Positions 43,498 through 52,939 of a stretch of 64,000 bases of DNA are shown piece after piece; the stretch's first letter is position 1; each line of letters starts with the position of its first letter. This DNA comes from Caldilineaceae bacterium (GTDB lineage: Bacteria; Chloroflexota; Anaerolineae; Caldilineales; Caldilineaceae), in contig JAJDTL010000050.1 of assembly GCA_022827195.1 (NCBI GenBank), forward strand, positions 45,194 to 109,193, written 5' to 3'. A model generated the notes under the pieces. The model was given only the letters and a program-made list of their open reading frames with translations, did not search any database and was not told the origin of the DNA. The position numbers were made by a program, and so were the translations under genes.

Positions 43498-45096
43498 CTA
43501 CATACCCGAAACCAGGTTGCGGAAATGTTCACCGCGCTGTTCGAAGTTCTTGTAAGCATCGTAGCTGGTGCCGCCGGGCGAAAACAGCACGACCGTGCCC
43601 GGCCGCGCCGTCTGTTTAGCCAGGACGACCGCCTCATCGAGCCGCTGCACAATTGCGCAACAGGGGGCCGATATGCGCCGGAAGGAGGCCCGCTCCCGCA
43701 CCTTGTCCGCGATCATCGGCCCCGCCTCTCCGAACCCGATCAGACATTGCACCCGGTCCAGCACCTCATCGGCAAAGGTGTCCCAGGGCAGATTCTTGTC
43801 CTGCCCGCCGGCCAGAAGAATGAGCGTCTGCGCGCCCGGCGGAAAGACCTGCAGCCCGGCGACCGCCCGCTCCGGCGCGGTCGCGATGCTGTCATTGATC
43901 CATACGATGTTGCCCTTGTCCTCAGGCACCGTCTGTCGCGCCGATGGCGCGTCCCCCGGCTTCGTCGGAACCACCTCCAGCCTGTGCGGCACGCCGGCAA
44001 ATGAGCGCGCGACGCGCCCCATAGCCCCCAGGGATGCCCCGGCCGCCCCGCTGATCGCGGCCGCGCCCACAAGATTGCTGATATTGTGCTCGCCCCGCAG
44101 CCGTACCGCGGCGCGGCGGCAGAAAGGCCGGCCTTCAAAGATGAGCTCCGCATCGGATGCCCACGCGCTCAATGCAGGCGCGTCGCTGCCCTCATTGCCC
44201 TGCTGCTCGCCGCGGGCGCGCCGCGTAAAGAGGCGCATCCGCCCCACACTGTCCAAGTCGGAGCGGCACTGCGCAATGAGGCCGTCCAACGCCCAGTGCG
44301 CAGGAAGCGCCCTGCTTGCCTGCGGCCGGCGCAGCGTTTCGCTCTGCCATCCGGCCAGTCGAGCCGTCACCGGATCATCGGCGCTGAAGACCACCGTGCT
44401 GGTCGGTTTCAGATGGCGCAACAGGTTGGCCTTGGCCGCGGCATAGTCGGCCATCGACGTATGCCGGTCTAAGTGATTGGGCGTAATATTGAGAATGGCG
44501 GCCACGTCCGGCCCCAGCCCGTCGAACGGGCCGTAGGCCACCTCCGGGTCAAACAGCTCAAGTTGGAAACTGCTCAACTCCAACAACATGATGTCATCGG
44601 CGCGAATCGTGTCCAGGCGGTCCACCAGCGGCGTGCCGATATTGCCGCCAACGTGGACGGCGCGAGCGTCGCCGAAAGTAGCGCGCAACATTTCGCCGAC
44701 GAGCGTCGTCGTCGTGGTCTTGCCGCTGCTGCCGGTGATAGCGATGACGGGGCAGGGCGCCAGCTGCATTGTAAGCAGGCTGTCATTGCTCAAGGGAATG
44801 CCGCGACGGACGGCTTCCTGCACCAGCGGCACCTGCAGTCCCACGCCTCCGCTCAGGCAGAGCAGGTCGCAGCCGTCCAGCAGATCGGGCGGATGACCGC
44901 CGAGCGCCAGCGCAACCGGCAGCTCATCCAGCTGTCTTAACTCTTCCGCCAGCTCTTCCGCCGGCGCAATGTCGCTGATCTTCGTGTTTGCGCCCGCCGC
45001 CGTGAAGAAGCGCGCCAGAGCCAATCCCTGACGCGCCATCCCCAGGATGACGACGTTGCGCCCCTCGAAATTGAGCTGTCCATTCTTGGCATTCAT
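43498..45096 (-). CDS. murD: UDP-N-acetylmuramoyl-L-alanine--D-glutamate ligase
   Basis: A 532-residue Mur ligase adding D-Glu. Motifs are VVILGMARQGLALARFF, ITGSSGKTTTTTLVGEML, ELSSFQLE, AAILNITPNHLDRHTSM, HNISNLVGAAAI, PHRLEVV, INDSIATAPE, LLAGGQDKN and FSPGGTSYDAYKNFEQRG. It is longer than most MurD (about 450) because of an insert of roughly 60 residues between the second and third domains, rich in Arg/Ala. ATG 45096 fits the GGGGAG SD nine bases upstream better than ATG 45117. Confidence 0.95.
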   Translation of the reverse strand: MNAKNGQLNFEGRNVVILGMARQGLALARFFTAAGANTKISDIAPAEELAEELRQLDELPVALALGGHPPDLLDGCDLLCLSGGVGLQVPLVQEAVRRGIPLSNDSLLTMQLAPCPVIAITGSSGKTTTTTLVGEMLRATFGDARAVHVGGNIGTPLVDRLDTIRADDIMLLELSSFQLELFDPEVAYGPFDGLGPDVAAILNITPNHLDRHTSMADYAAAKANLLRHLKPTSTVVFSADDPVTARLAGWQSETLRRPQASRALPAHWALDGLIAQCRSDLDSVGRMRLFTRRARGEQQGNEGSDAPALSAWASDAELIFEGRPFCRRAAVRLRGEHNISNLVGAAAISGAAGASLGAMGRVARSFAGVPHRLEVVPTKPGDAPSARQTVPEDKGNIVWINDSIATAPERAVAGLQVFPPGAQTLILLAGGQDKNLPWDTFADEVLDRVQCLIGFGEAGPMIADKVRERASFRRISAPCCAIVQRLDEAVVLAKQTARPGTVVLFSPGGTSYDAYKNFEQRGEHFRNLVSGM

Positions 45097-45180
45097 GGGA
45101 ACTTGCTCCCCTTTCATCCGCGGCCGCCCGTCCAGGCCGCCTCAGCCGGCAGCGGGAAGGACCGCGCCTGTAAGTTCAGT

Positions 45181-46176
45181 TTAGTTGAGCGCCAGGGCTA
45201 CGCCCAGCATGCCGCTCAGCACACCCACAAGCCAGAACCTCTCTTTGACCTGTGTCTCGCTCCAGCCCATCAACTCGAAGTGATGGTGGATCGGCGTCAT
45301 CTTGAAAAGGCGAATATCACGCCCCAGGTAGCGGCGGCTGAACTTGGCCGACGCCACCTGCAGCAGGACCGAGATCGTTTCCGCTACGAACACGAACCCC
45401 ACCACCGGCAGCAACAGCCACTGACCGGTCATCAGCGCAACGAGCGCAAGCGTCGCGCCCAGGGCCAGGCTGCCCGTGTCACCCATGAAGAGCTGCGCCG
45501 GGTAGGCGTTGAACCAGAGAAACGCGAACAGTGCGCCCACAACTGTGAAACAGAAGGCCGCCAGATAGGTCTGCCCTTGCAAATAGGCGATAAGACCGTA
45601 GCTGGCAAAGGAAACACTGCTGATGCTGCCGGCCAGACTGTCCAGCCCGTCGGTCAAATTGACGGCATTGCTGAATCCGATGATGATCAGAATTGCGGCA
45701 GGTATGAAGAGCCAGCCGATAGGGACGAATTCCGGTCTGCCGGGCACGCCGACGTAGTGCAGATTCGGCGGCCCGAAATAGAGAACGGCCACGATCGCCG
45801 CGGCAAACAACAGCTGGAACCCGCTCTTTACCCAGGCGGACATCCCCTTGCCCCGTCCGCGCAGGTCGAGCCAGTCGTCGATTCCTCCCAAAGTGGCGTG
45901 CGCCGCCAGGCAGAAGAAGAGCAGCAGCGTGCTCTGGCCTTCCTGTGTGAAGCCCAGCAAGTGCGCCAGGTTGAAGGCGCCGATGATCAACAGAATCGGC
46001 ACCACGAACAGCAGGCCTCCCATGGTAGGCGTGCCGGTCTTGTCCTGATGCGAATCCGGCCCTTCGACGCGGATCCGTTTGCCTATGCGCTGGTGTCTCA
46101 GTAGGGAGATCAGTGGTTGCCCCCAAATGACGGCGATGAAGAAACTGAGTACCCCGAGAACCAATGGGAATGTCAT
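45181..46176 (-). CDS. mraY: Phospho-N-acetylmuramoyl-pentapeptide-transferase
   Basis: A 331-residue integral membrane enzyme (about ten helices) that makes lipid I. Motifs are KTGTPTMGGLLF, GGIDDWLDLRG, NAVNLTDGLDSLAG, LFMGDTGSLALG and FKMTPIHHHFEL. The ATG overlaps the murF stop by four bases (ATGA), so the two are probably translationally coupled. Confidence 0.97.
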   Translation of the reverse strand: MTFPLVLGVLSFFIAVIWGQPLISLLRHQRIGKRIRVEGPDSHQDKTGTPTMGGLLFVVPILLIIGAFNLAHLLGFTQEGQSTLLLFFCLAAHATLGGIDDWLDLRGRGKGMSAWVKSGFQLLFAAAIVAVLYFGPPNLHYVGVPGRPEFVPIGWLFIPAAILIIIGFSNAVNLTDGLDSLAGSISSVSFASYGLIAYLQGQTYLAAFCFTVVGALFAFLWFNAYPAQLFMGDTGSLALGATLALVALMTGQWLLLPVVGFVFVAETISVLLQVASAKFSRRYLGRDIRLFKMTPIHHHFELMGWSETQVKERFWLVGVLSGMLGVALALN

Positions 46177-47918
46177 CGGTTCGCCTCTTCATCTCCGGAC
46201 TCTGTCGCGGCAACTGCTGCCCGCTTGGGTGCGAAGCCGGCTGCCGCCCGGCCCCTCTCCTCCTGTGGTCGTGTACATTCCCGGCTCTGCGCCAGGGTCT
46301 GCGCGGTTGTCTTCGTACGTGCGCGGCGCGGCGGGACGAGTTCGGACACGATTCGGTCCATCCCCACGGCGCGGCTGCCCTTGACGAGCACCAGATCCCC
46401 CGGCTGCGTCACCTTCTTCACGATCTGCACAGCAGTCTCAAAGTTGCCGGCGGCGTGGATGGCCTGCGCGGGCAGGCCGGCTTTCCGCGCCGCGTCGGAG
46501 ATGATACGACCCAGCTCACCGACCGTAACCAGCAGGTCGGCCACGCTCGCGGCGTGGTTGCCCACCTGCTTATGTCCTTCCGCCGTAAAACTGCCCAGCT
46601 CCCGCATATCGCCCAGGACGGCGATGCGGCGGCCGGCGGCCCCGCCTTCCTGGCCCAGGTCATCCAGCAGATTGAGCGCGGCCAGGGTGCTTTCAGGGCT
46701 GGCGTTGTAGGTGTCGTCGATCACCATTGCGCCGTTGATGCCGGGCGTCACGACAAGCCGCAACTGACCCGGCGCGTTCTGCAAGCCGGCAACGATTTCC
46801 GCCCACGTCAGGCCGTTGACGACCCCGACGGCAGCTGCGGCCAGGGCCGTCTGCACTGAATGCTTGCCCAGCAGAGGAAGCCGCACGCGTTCCCTGTGAA
46901 CGGCGCCGTCCTCCTGCCGGTGATGCAATCGGAAGCGGATGCCTTCCATGCCCAGCCCCTCGACTTCGTCGGCCCACAGGTCGGCCTCGGCGCTGAGGCC
47001 GTAGAAAAAAGGCCGCGCATCCGTGCGCGTCGCCATCGCGCGCACGCGCGCATCGTCCCAGTTCAGGATCGCCGCGCCTCCGCAGGATGCGCCGGGCAAT
47101 GCCTCGATCAGTTCGGCCTTGGCCTGTGCAATGCGATCAACTGTACCCAGCCGCTCCAGGTGGGACGGGCCGACATTCGTAACCAGGCCGATTTCGGGCC
47201 GCGCCAAGTCGCACAGGAGACGAATCTCCCCCAGGTCGTACATCCCCATCTCCAGCACCGCCCGCTCATGCCCCGTATGCAGCCCCAGCAGGGCCAGCGG
47301 CAGCCCCTGTTCGCTGTTCAGGTTGCCGCTGCTGCGATGCGTGCAGAAACGCTGACTCAGGACCGCCGCGGCCAGCTCCTTGGTGCTGGTCTTGCCAATG
47401 CTGCCGGTCACGCCGGTCACCCGCAGCTCCGCGCGCGTCCTGTGCAAACGCTGAAAGACGCCTGCGGCCTGCAAGGCTGCGTTCGAATCAGGCACGACGT
47501 AGGCGATGCAGCCGCGTTGACGCGCAACCGATGGAGAGCGGCCCGCACCGTTCCTCGCCGGCCCCCGTTCACAGCAATCGACAACCAGCGCATCGGTGTC
47601 CGCCAGAAAGGCCAGCCCCCGCTCTTCGCAGATGACCGCGCCCGCACCGCCGGCGACCGCCTGCCCGATGTATGCATGGCCGTCGGTGCGGCTGCCGCTG
47701 ACCGCGATGAACAGCGCGCCGGGTTCGACATCGCGGCTGTCCAGAACCGCGCGGCGGAGGGGGCGGGGCGACAGCGTCGGCGGCGGCACGCGCCCGGTCA
47801 GCGCCTGCCAAAGCGTATGCTGGGTGATAAATGTCTCGACGTTCGGTCGATCTTCGGCCAAATCGCGTTTCCCTGCCCGAATTGGAAACGGCCCGGAAAT
47901 ACTGTCCTCCCGGCCCAT
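46173..47918 (-). CDS. murF: UDP-N-acetylmuramoyl-tripeptide--D-alanyl-D-alanine ligase
   Basis: A 581-residue Mur ligase adding D-Ala-D-Ala to the stem peptide. Motifs are LDSRDVEPGALFIAV, GVTGSIGKTSTKELAA, SSGNLNSEQGLPLALL, LEMGMYDLGEI, TNVGPSHLERLGT, DDTYNASPEST and AVLGDMRELG. An Arg/Ala-rich tail of about 45 residues follows the last domain. ATG 47918 (AAGGTGG just upstream) is preferred to GTG 47975, which begins four bases after the ftsI stop but has no SD. The core fold only begins near residue 30. murE, which normally precedes murF, is absent. Confidence 0.93.
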   Translation of the reverse strand: MGREDSISGPFPIRAGKRDLAEDRPNVETFITQHTLWQALTGRVPPPTLSPRPLRRAVLDSRDVEPGALFIAVSGSRTDGHAYIGQAVAGGAGAVICEERGLAFLADTDALVVDCCERGPARNGAGRSPSVARQRGCIAYVVPDSNAALQAAGVFQRLHRTRAELRVTGVTGSIGKTSTKELAAAVLSQRFCTHRSSGNLNSEQGLPLALLGLHTGHERAVLEMGMYDLGEIRLLCDLARPEIGLVTNVGPSHLERLGTVDRIAQAKAELIEALPGASCGGAAILNWDDARVRAMATRTDARPFFYGLSAEADLWADEVEGLGMEGIRFRLHHRQEDGAVHRERVRLPLLGKHSVQTALAAAAVGVVNGLTWAEIVAGLQNAPGQLRLVVTPGINGAMVIDDTYNASPESTLAALNLLDDLGQEGGAAGRRIAVLGDMRELGSFTAEGHKQVGNHAASVADLLVTVGELGRIISDAARKAGLPAQAIHAAGNFETAVQIVKKVTQPGDLVLVKGSRAVGMDRIVSELVPPRRARTKTTAQTLAQSRECTRPQEERGRAAAGFAPKRAAVAATESGDEEANR

Positions 47919-47978
47919 CCCACCTTCAAAGGCGGCGGCGACGAAAAGCTGCGCAAGCCGCCGGCGTCCTGTCACACA

Positions 47979-49877
47979 TTACTGATCCGAATGTTCTTCA
48001 ACCGGCGCGTCCGACGCCGGCTCGCCTGCGTCCGGCAGCCGGACCGCGTCCGGCGGGATGTTCAGATGCTCGAATAGCCGGTGGGCAATGCGGCTGAACA
48101 CCGGCGTCGCCGTGTAGGCGGCCCAGCGGCTGATGCTCGGGTCCGGCCGGTCCAGCTTCACCAGCACGATGAATTGCGGGTCGTCTGTCGGCGCGAAGCC
48201 GATAAAGCTGACAATCGTTTCGTCCTGGATGTAGCCCTCTTCCGTGGCGATCTCGGCGGTGCCGCTCTTGCCCGCCACGCTGTAACCGGAGACCTGCGCC
48301 ATCTGATTGCCCGTATTGACGACATGCGCCATCAGGCCGCCAACGCGCTTCGCCGTCTCCGGCCGGATCACCTGGTAGACCATCGTCGGCTGGGTTTCCA
48401 CCGCAAAGTCGCCGGCCACACGGCTCTGCACGATATGCGGGCGCAACAGCTTACCGCCGTTGGCGATGGCCGCCACCGCGCTGATCATCTGAATCGGCGT
48501 AACCGCGATGCCCTGGCCGAAACTGTTTGTCCCCAGGTCGGCCATCGTCCAGCTTGGGTCGTCGAGACGCCTGTATTGCCCCGACACCTCGCCGCTCAGG
48601 TCGATATTCGTGTCCGCGCCGAACCCGAAACGATTTACATATTGGTAGAACGGTTCGGGGCCGACGCTCTGGGCGATCTGAACTGTGATCACATTGTTGG
48701 AATGGGCCAGCGCATCCGCAACCGTCAACGGACCCACCGCCTTGCGATCGCTGTTCTGGATCGTATGTTCACCCATGAGGATCGTGCCGGTGTCAACGAA
48801 AACCGTGCTCTCCTCCACCGCGTCGACATCGAGCGCGGCCGCGAGCGTGATCAGCTTGAAAACGGAACCCGGTTCGTATTGGGCGCTGATCGCCGGATTG
48901 GTAAATGTGTCGGGATCCCCTTCTTCGAAACGGTTGCCATCGAATGTGGGCCAGTTGGCCATGCCCAGAATCGCGCCCGTGTTCGGGTCCATTACGATGA
49001 CCGTGCCCCCCTCGGCCCGGTAGAGACCGACCCCCAGCCGCAGCTCCTCTTCGATAATGTGCTGGACGGTGCGGTCGATGGTCATCACCAGGCCCTTGCC
49101 GTTGCCCCTGGGCAGAAACCGCAAAATGCTGTCGTCAAGCTCCGTGCGCGGAATCTGCTGCCCCCGCGGGAGACCAACGCCGTCGCTGGAAAGGAAGTTC
49201 CGGTAGTAGCGCTCGATACCCAATACCGGCACCCGTTCGGCATTGAGAAAACCCAAAATCTGGCCGGCCAGCGTTCCCTGCGGATAGAAGCGTCGAGGGT
49301 GGGCCGCGACATGAATGTGGTCCAGCAGAAAATCCTTGTCAGCCAGTCTCCGCTGCCGTTCTGCCAGGAGCAGCTGGCCCTGTTCAAAATCGATCTCCGT
49401 CGCAATGATCAGGTAGTCTCTGCCACTGTTTTCCGTCAGCAGAGTTTCAATCTGCAGCGAAGGCACACCGATCCCCTGCGCCAGCCGCTGCGCGATTGCG
49501 GCGTAGTCCTCCGGTGCGATAAATTTGGGCGTTGCCGTGATGCGGTAGGTGAATCGGTCCGCGGCAAGCAGGTTGCCGTCCCGGTCGACGATCACGCCCC
49601 ACGAGGTTGTATCGTCCACCGTATTGCGCGCCGACGCCACCGGCCTGGGCGGTTCATACTGCTGCCAGCCCATCACCTGCATATCCAGCAACCGCAGAAT
49701 CAGCAGGACCAGCGGCCCGGTCAATATGACGCCGATAAAGCCGATACGCCATATCTTCGTCGTATCGGCCCGCGCGGCGGCCGGTTGCGGGCGCTCCTGG
49801 TCGCGCGGGGCGCCCGGCGCGGCAAGGCCGATCCCGTGTCCGCTTATTGGCTGTGCGGTTCGGTTCTGCGCGCGCAT
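47979..49877 (-). CDS. ftsI: Penicillin-binding protein 2/FtsI-type transpeptidase
   Basis: A 632-residue class B PBP that crosslinks septal peptidoglycan. A cytoplasmic N-terminus, one transmembrane helix (about 45-65, IGFIGVILTGPLVLLILRLL) and a dimerisation domain (RGVIVDRDGNLLA-type VIVDRDGNLLA) precede the transpeptidase domain. Its motifs are GSVFKLI (nucleophile Ser near 336), HSNN (near 392) and KSGTAE (near 535). There is no PASTA domain. ATG 49877 is preferred; the longer frame to 49940 starts in a spacer repeat. Confidence 0.94.
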   Translation of the reverse strand: MRAQNRTAQPISGHGIGLAAPGAPRDQERPQPAAARADTTKIWRIGFIGVILTGPLVLLILRLLDMQVMGWQQYEPPRPVASARNTVDDTTSWGVIVDRDGNLLAADRFTYRITATPKFIAPEDYAAIAQRLAQGIGVPSLQIETLLTENSGRDYLIIATEIDFEQGQLLLAERQRRLADKDFLLDHIHVAAHPRRFYPQGTLAGQILGFLNAERVPVLGIERYYRNFLSSDGVGLPRGQQIPRTELDDSILRFLPRGNGKGLVMTIDRTVQHIIEEELRLGVGLYRAEGGTVIVMDPNTGAILGMANWPTFDGNRFEEGDPDTFTNPAISAQYEPGSVFKLITLAAALDVDAVEESTVFVDTGTILMGEHTIQNSDRKAVGPLTVADALAHSNNVITVQIAQSVGPEPFYQYVNRFGFGADTNIDLSGEVSGQYRRLDDPSWTMADLGTNSFGQGIAVTPIQMISAVAAIANGGKLLRPHIVQSRVAGDFAVETQPTMVYQVIRPETAKRVGGLMAHVVNTGNQMAQVSGYSVAGKSGTAEIATEEGYIQDETIVSFIGFAPTDDPQFIVLVKLDRPDPSISRWAAYTATPVFSRIAHRLFEHLNIPPDAVRLPDAGEPASDAPVEEHSDQ

Positions 49878-49900
49878 GCAGGATCTCACAAAGACTGCGG

Positions 49901-49938
49901 CGGCCAGTGGCGGCGGCTTTGCCCGGGCCACTGGCCGC
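49901..49938. repeat. CCAGTGG/CCACTGG spacer repeat upstream of ftsI
   Basis: GGCCAGTGGCGG and GGGCCACTGGCCGC form an imperfect inverted pair in the short gap between the FtsL-like gene and ftsI. Confidence 0.55.
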
Positions 49939-49961
49939 AATTCAACGACCGCGTTCGCGGA

Positions 49962-50744
49962 TCAGTGCTGTTTCAACTGGCCCAGAATGAAATCACCGAC
50001 CTGGTCCAGAAATGGCTCGCTCCATTGGCGCACACTCTGCCAACCCGTCTGCCAGTTATCGCTGATCTGCCGCTGCCATCCGGACGCAAGCTGTTCAAGC
50101 TCCTCAATCGGTAACAGTTCCGGCACATGCCAGGAGGCAGGCTCCTCCGAAGCGGACGCCTTAGCCTCTGGAAACGGCGGCGGATCTGCCTGGGACATCG
50201 CTGCAACGGGCGGCGACGCGGCAGCCCGCCTGTCCGGCGCGCGGCCGGAAGACGCGCTCCCCGCCGTCGCATCCCTCTGCGAATCCGCGGCGTTTCCAAC
50301 GTAGTTGCGCTGCAGGGCAGGACGAAAACCGAGTTGGACCGCGCGAATCTGCACCTGTTCCAACGTAGTTCGTTGACCAATCTGCCACAACAGCTCAGCG
50401 TTTTTCTGCTCGATCAGGTTGTACTGCACGCTGAGCGCAGCCATTTCGGCGCGGGCCTGCGTTATCCGCAGCGACGTCCAGACCTGAAACACGGCCAGTC
50501 CGCAGATAACCGTCAGCGCCAAGACGAAGAAGAGGTACCCTCGCAGCGTTTGCGGAAGCGGCACGAAATCATCCAGCCAGACCAGGCCGCGCAGAACGCG
50601 AATGTGGGACAGTTTGGTCGGTTGCGTCTGCCCTGGCTCGATCGTATCGGATGCGCCCCTGTCCGGCTGTGCTGTTTGCGCTTCCCCGCCGGAGAGGGGC
50701 GATGGTGCGGCCGCGCCGTGCAAATCTATTGACGGTGTAGTCAA
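49962..50744 (-). CDS. FtsL/DivIC-like septum protein
   Basis: A 260-residue bitopic protein. A Pro/Ser/Gln-rich cytoplasmic segment (1-65) leads to one transmembrane helix (about 70-90, LFFVLALTVICGLAVFQVW) and a coiled coil (about 92-130, ITQARAEMAALSVQYNLIEQ then KNAELLWQI). A Pro/Ala-rich periplasmic tail with a Trp-rich C-terminal helix follows. Position between rsmH and ftsI and the helix-plus-coiled-coil layout identify it as the FtsL slot; sequence conservation in this family is low. It is longer than classic FtsL (about 120 residues). Confidence 0.72.
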   Translation of the reverse strand: MTTPSIDLHGAAAPSPLSGGEAQTAQPDRGASDTIEPGQTQPTKLSHIRVLRGLVWLDDFVPLPQTLRGYLFFVLALTVICGLAVFQVWTSLRITQARAEMAALSVQYNLIEQKNAELLWQIGQRTTLEQVQIRAVQLGFRPALQRNYVGNAADSQRDATAGSASSGRAPDRRAAASPPVAAMSQADPPPFPEAKASASEEPASWHVPELLPIEELEQLASGWQRQISDNWQTGWQSVRQWSEPFLDQVGDFILGQLKQH

Positions 50745-50864
50745 AAGCCTTATCCTGCCGAAACACTCAGTTCACACCGGTCGCGCAAGGGGGCGGAACA
50801 CACCCTATGCGAACCGGGAGGAGGATGTTGCCCAACGCCTCGGACTGTTCCCCGCAGTTGCCGT

Positions 50865-51857
50865 CTACCGTTCGGCCCTTTTCTCAGCGATGCGTAGCTT
50901 CGCCGAGCGGCTGCGCGGGTTCCTTTCTATCTCAGCGGCCGCCGGCACGATCGGTTTCCTGTTGTATATCGACAGTACAGGAACCTGCTCATGGCCGCCG
51001 CTCGGCAGCGTCGGATCAGGCCGGAATCTGCGAGCCTGATCCTGCATCCAACGTTTGACGAGCCGGTCCTCCAGGCTGTGAAAAGCGATGATTGCAACCC
51101 GTCCGCCCACCCGCAGCAGCCCGGGAATCTGCGTCAACGTCCGCTCCAACTGTCCCAGTTCGTCGTTGACCGCAATCCGCAGCGCCTGAAAGGTGCGCGT
51201 TGCCGGATGGATCTTCCGTCTGCCGCGCCTGCCCACGACTTTCGCTACGATTTCCGCCAGTTCAGCTGTGGTCGTGACCGGGCGGCTGGCGACGATGGCA
51301 CGGGCGATGGCGCGGCTCTGTCTCTCCTCTCCGTACCTGTACAGAATCCCGGCGATCTCCTCCCAACGCCTGCCGTTTAACAGAGCGGCCGCGCTCTCTC
51401 CTGCCGACGGATCAAAGCGCATGTCCAGCGGGCCGTCGTGCTGAAAGGCAAAACCCCGCGCCGCCGTATCCAGCTGATAACTGCTGAGACCCAGATCGAG
51501 CAGAATGCCGTCGACAGCGGCAAAACCCTGTTGGCCGGCGACCCGGGTCATCTGATCGAACGGCGTATGGACCAGCCGCAATCTGCCGGTCTTGATCTCC
51601 TCCGGAAAGCGCTCTCGTACCCTTTCGATCGCTTCCGGGTCCGCGTCCAATCCCAGTACCCGTCCGTTGCCGGCTCCGGCGGCGGAGCGGGTGCGGTGCA
51701 ACAGCAGTTGCGTATGGCCGCCGCCGCCCACCGTTCCGTCGATGAAACAGCCGCCCGGTTGAGCATTCAGCCCCGTCAACGCTTCATCCGCCAGAACGGG
51801 ACAGTGTCCAACGCCCTCTTCGGGTCCAATGCCCTCTTCGGGCCGGCGCTGCGCCAA
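50865..51857 (-). CDS. rsmH: 16S rRNA (cytosine(1402)-N(4))-methyltransferase
   Basis: A 330-residue SAM-dependent methyltransferase (RsmH/MraW). Motifs are HCPVLADEAL, DGTVGGGGHTQLLL (SAM site), VLGLDADPEAIERVRERF, GILLDLGLSSYQLD, GFAFQHDGPLDMRFD, RKIHPATRTFQALRIAVNDE, IIAFHSLEDRLVK and the C-terminal RNPRSRSAKLR. Start TTG 51857 is inferred: it has a GGGAG SD nine bases upstream and is the only start codon between the mraZ stop and the fold. The frame is open much further upstream, but that part lies over mraZ. Confidence 0.93.
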   Translation of the reverse strand: MAQRRPEEGIGPEEGVGHCPVLADEALTGLNAQPGGCFIDGTVGGGGHTQLLLHRTRSAAGAGNGRVLGLDADPEAIERVRERFPEEIKTGRLRLVHTPFDQMTRVAGQQGFAAVDGILLDLGLSSYQLDTAARGFAFQHDGPLDMRFDPSAGESAAALLNGRRWEEIAGILYRYGEERQSRAIARAIVASRPVTTTAELAEIVAKVVGRRGRRKIHPATRTFQALRIAVNDELGQLERTLTQIPGLLRVGGRVAIIAFHSLEDRLVKRWMQDQARRFRPDPTLPSGGHEQVPVLSIYNRKPIVPAAAEIERNPRSRSAKLRIAEKRAER

Positions 51858-51862
51858 TGGTG

Positions 51863-52288
51863 TCAGACTCCCAGGGCGGCGAACAGGTCCTCTCCGAACT
51901 GCGTGGGGGTGAGCATCTGCTGCTCCCACTGCGCCGGGTCCCACAGTTCGATATAGGTATTCATGCCGGCGATGACCACCTCGTTCTCGATTCCCGCGAA
52001 CTCGCGCAGACGCTGGCTGATCAGGATACGACCCTGCCGGTCCGGTTTCAGGTCCTCCGCCGCGCTGAACAGCGCCCGCCGCAGCTGCGCGGTCCGCTGG
52101 TCTATCAGGGGAAGGGAGCTGACCCGGGCCGCTACATCCTGCCATTCGTCCAGCGGCATCAGCATGAGACAGCCGCCGGTCGGGTTGCGCGTCACCACCA
52201 AGCCAGGCATCAGTCGGTGCCGGAACTTGGCGGGAATCGTGACCCGCCCCTTATCGTCCAGACTATGGGTGAACTCACCGAGAAACAT
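51863..52288 (-). CDS. mraZ: Transcriptional regulator/cell division protein MraZ
   Basis: A 141-residue AbrB-fold protein, first gene of the dcw cluster, which represses its own promoter in model bacteria. Both repeats of the fold are visible: FLGEFTHSLDDKGRVTIPAKFR and, in the second half, DRQGRILISQRLREFAGI (shortened here). An AGAGGTAA SD precedes ATG 52288. I did not find a convincing MraZ box array in the 260 bp upstream. Confidence 0.95.
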   Translation of the reverse strand: MFLGEFTHSLDDKGRVTIPAKFRHRLMPGLVVTRNPTGGCLMLMPLDEWQDVAARVSSLPLIDQRTAQLRRALFSAAEDLKPDRQGRILISQRLREFAGIENEVVIAGMNTYIELWDPAQWEQQMLTPTQFGEDLFAALGV

Positions 52289-52549
52289 GAATTCGAGAGA
52301 TTACCTCTATGGGCGGCACCACCTTCAAGCAGGGGTGCATCCAACTTTCAAAACTGCGAATTTGTCAGGGGTATCTCAGGGCGTAAGGCAAGCCGGCGGC
52401 ACGTTACCCCGAGCGGGCGGAGCGCCTTCCCGCCCCACTCCGGACCGAACGTGAAACTTTTCTTTCATCCGGCTCTCCAGCAGCTCGTACAAAGCGGGGT
52501 GTTTGGACCGTGCAGGCATTCCAGGAACCCACGGGCGAAAGCGAGCGAA

Positions 52550-52939
52550 TTACACTTCGTAATCCAACGTCATTTCGTGCTCTTCATCATGTCCGGCAGA
52601 GAACCCGCCGGTACCCGAAAGCCCGGCCAGTTCGTCGGTGCCCGATCCCGCAACCACCTCGTACTCGGCTGTGGCCTTTTCGCCGTCGTAGGACCCCGTG
52701 TGGCGGAGCACGAAGCTGCCAGTCCGCCCGCCCAAGCTGCCCACAACCTTCTCGAAACCTGAAAACGAAGCGCCGCCGCCGTCGAGGTACGCCATTACGT
52801 ACATGAGGTTGCCTGTCCCGGTCAGATCGCCATGGAAAGACTTCTTCACGTGCGCCCGGGTGAGCTTCGGCCCGTCCGCTGGTTCGTCAAATGGCTCTTC
52901 GTCCCAGCTTATGATTTTGAACCTGGCCTCTGTGCGCAT
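52550..52939 (-). CDS. DUF3224 domain-containing protein
   Basis: A 129-residue protein matching the DUF3224 beta-barrel family. The landmarks are FKIISWDEEPFDEP, GPKLTRAHVKKSFHGDLTG, YLDGGGASFSGFEKVVGSLG, GRTGSFVLRHTG and GSGTDELAGLSG. The family resembles the allene oxide cyclase barrel and has no established function. It precedes mraZ by 261 bp on the same strand, so read-through into the dcw cluster is possible. The start ATG 52939 begins directly at the fold. Confidence 0.8.
   Translation of the reverse strand: MRTEARFKIISWDEEPFDEPADGPKLTRAHVKKSFHGDLTGTGNLMYVMAYLDGGGASFSGFEKVVGSLGGRTGSFVLRHTGSYDGEKATAEYEVVAGSGTDELAGLSGTGGFSAGHDEEHEMTLDYEV

Noticed and set aside
52424..52442. G-rich GTGGGGCGGG segment upstream of mraZ as a MraZ box
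   Set aside because: The spacing and copy number do not match the usual repeated TGGG boxes, and GC-rich sequence makes such hits likely by chance.
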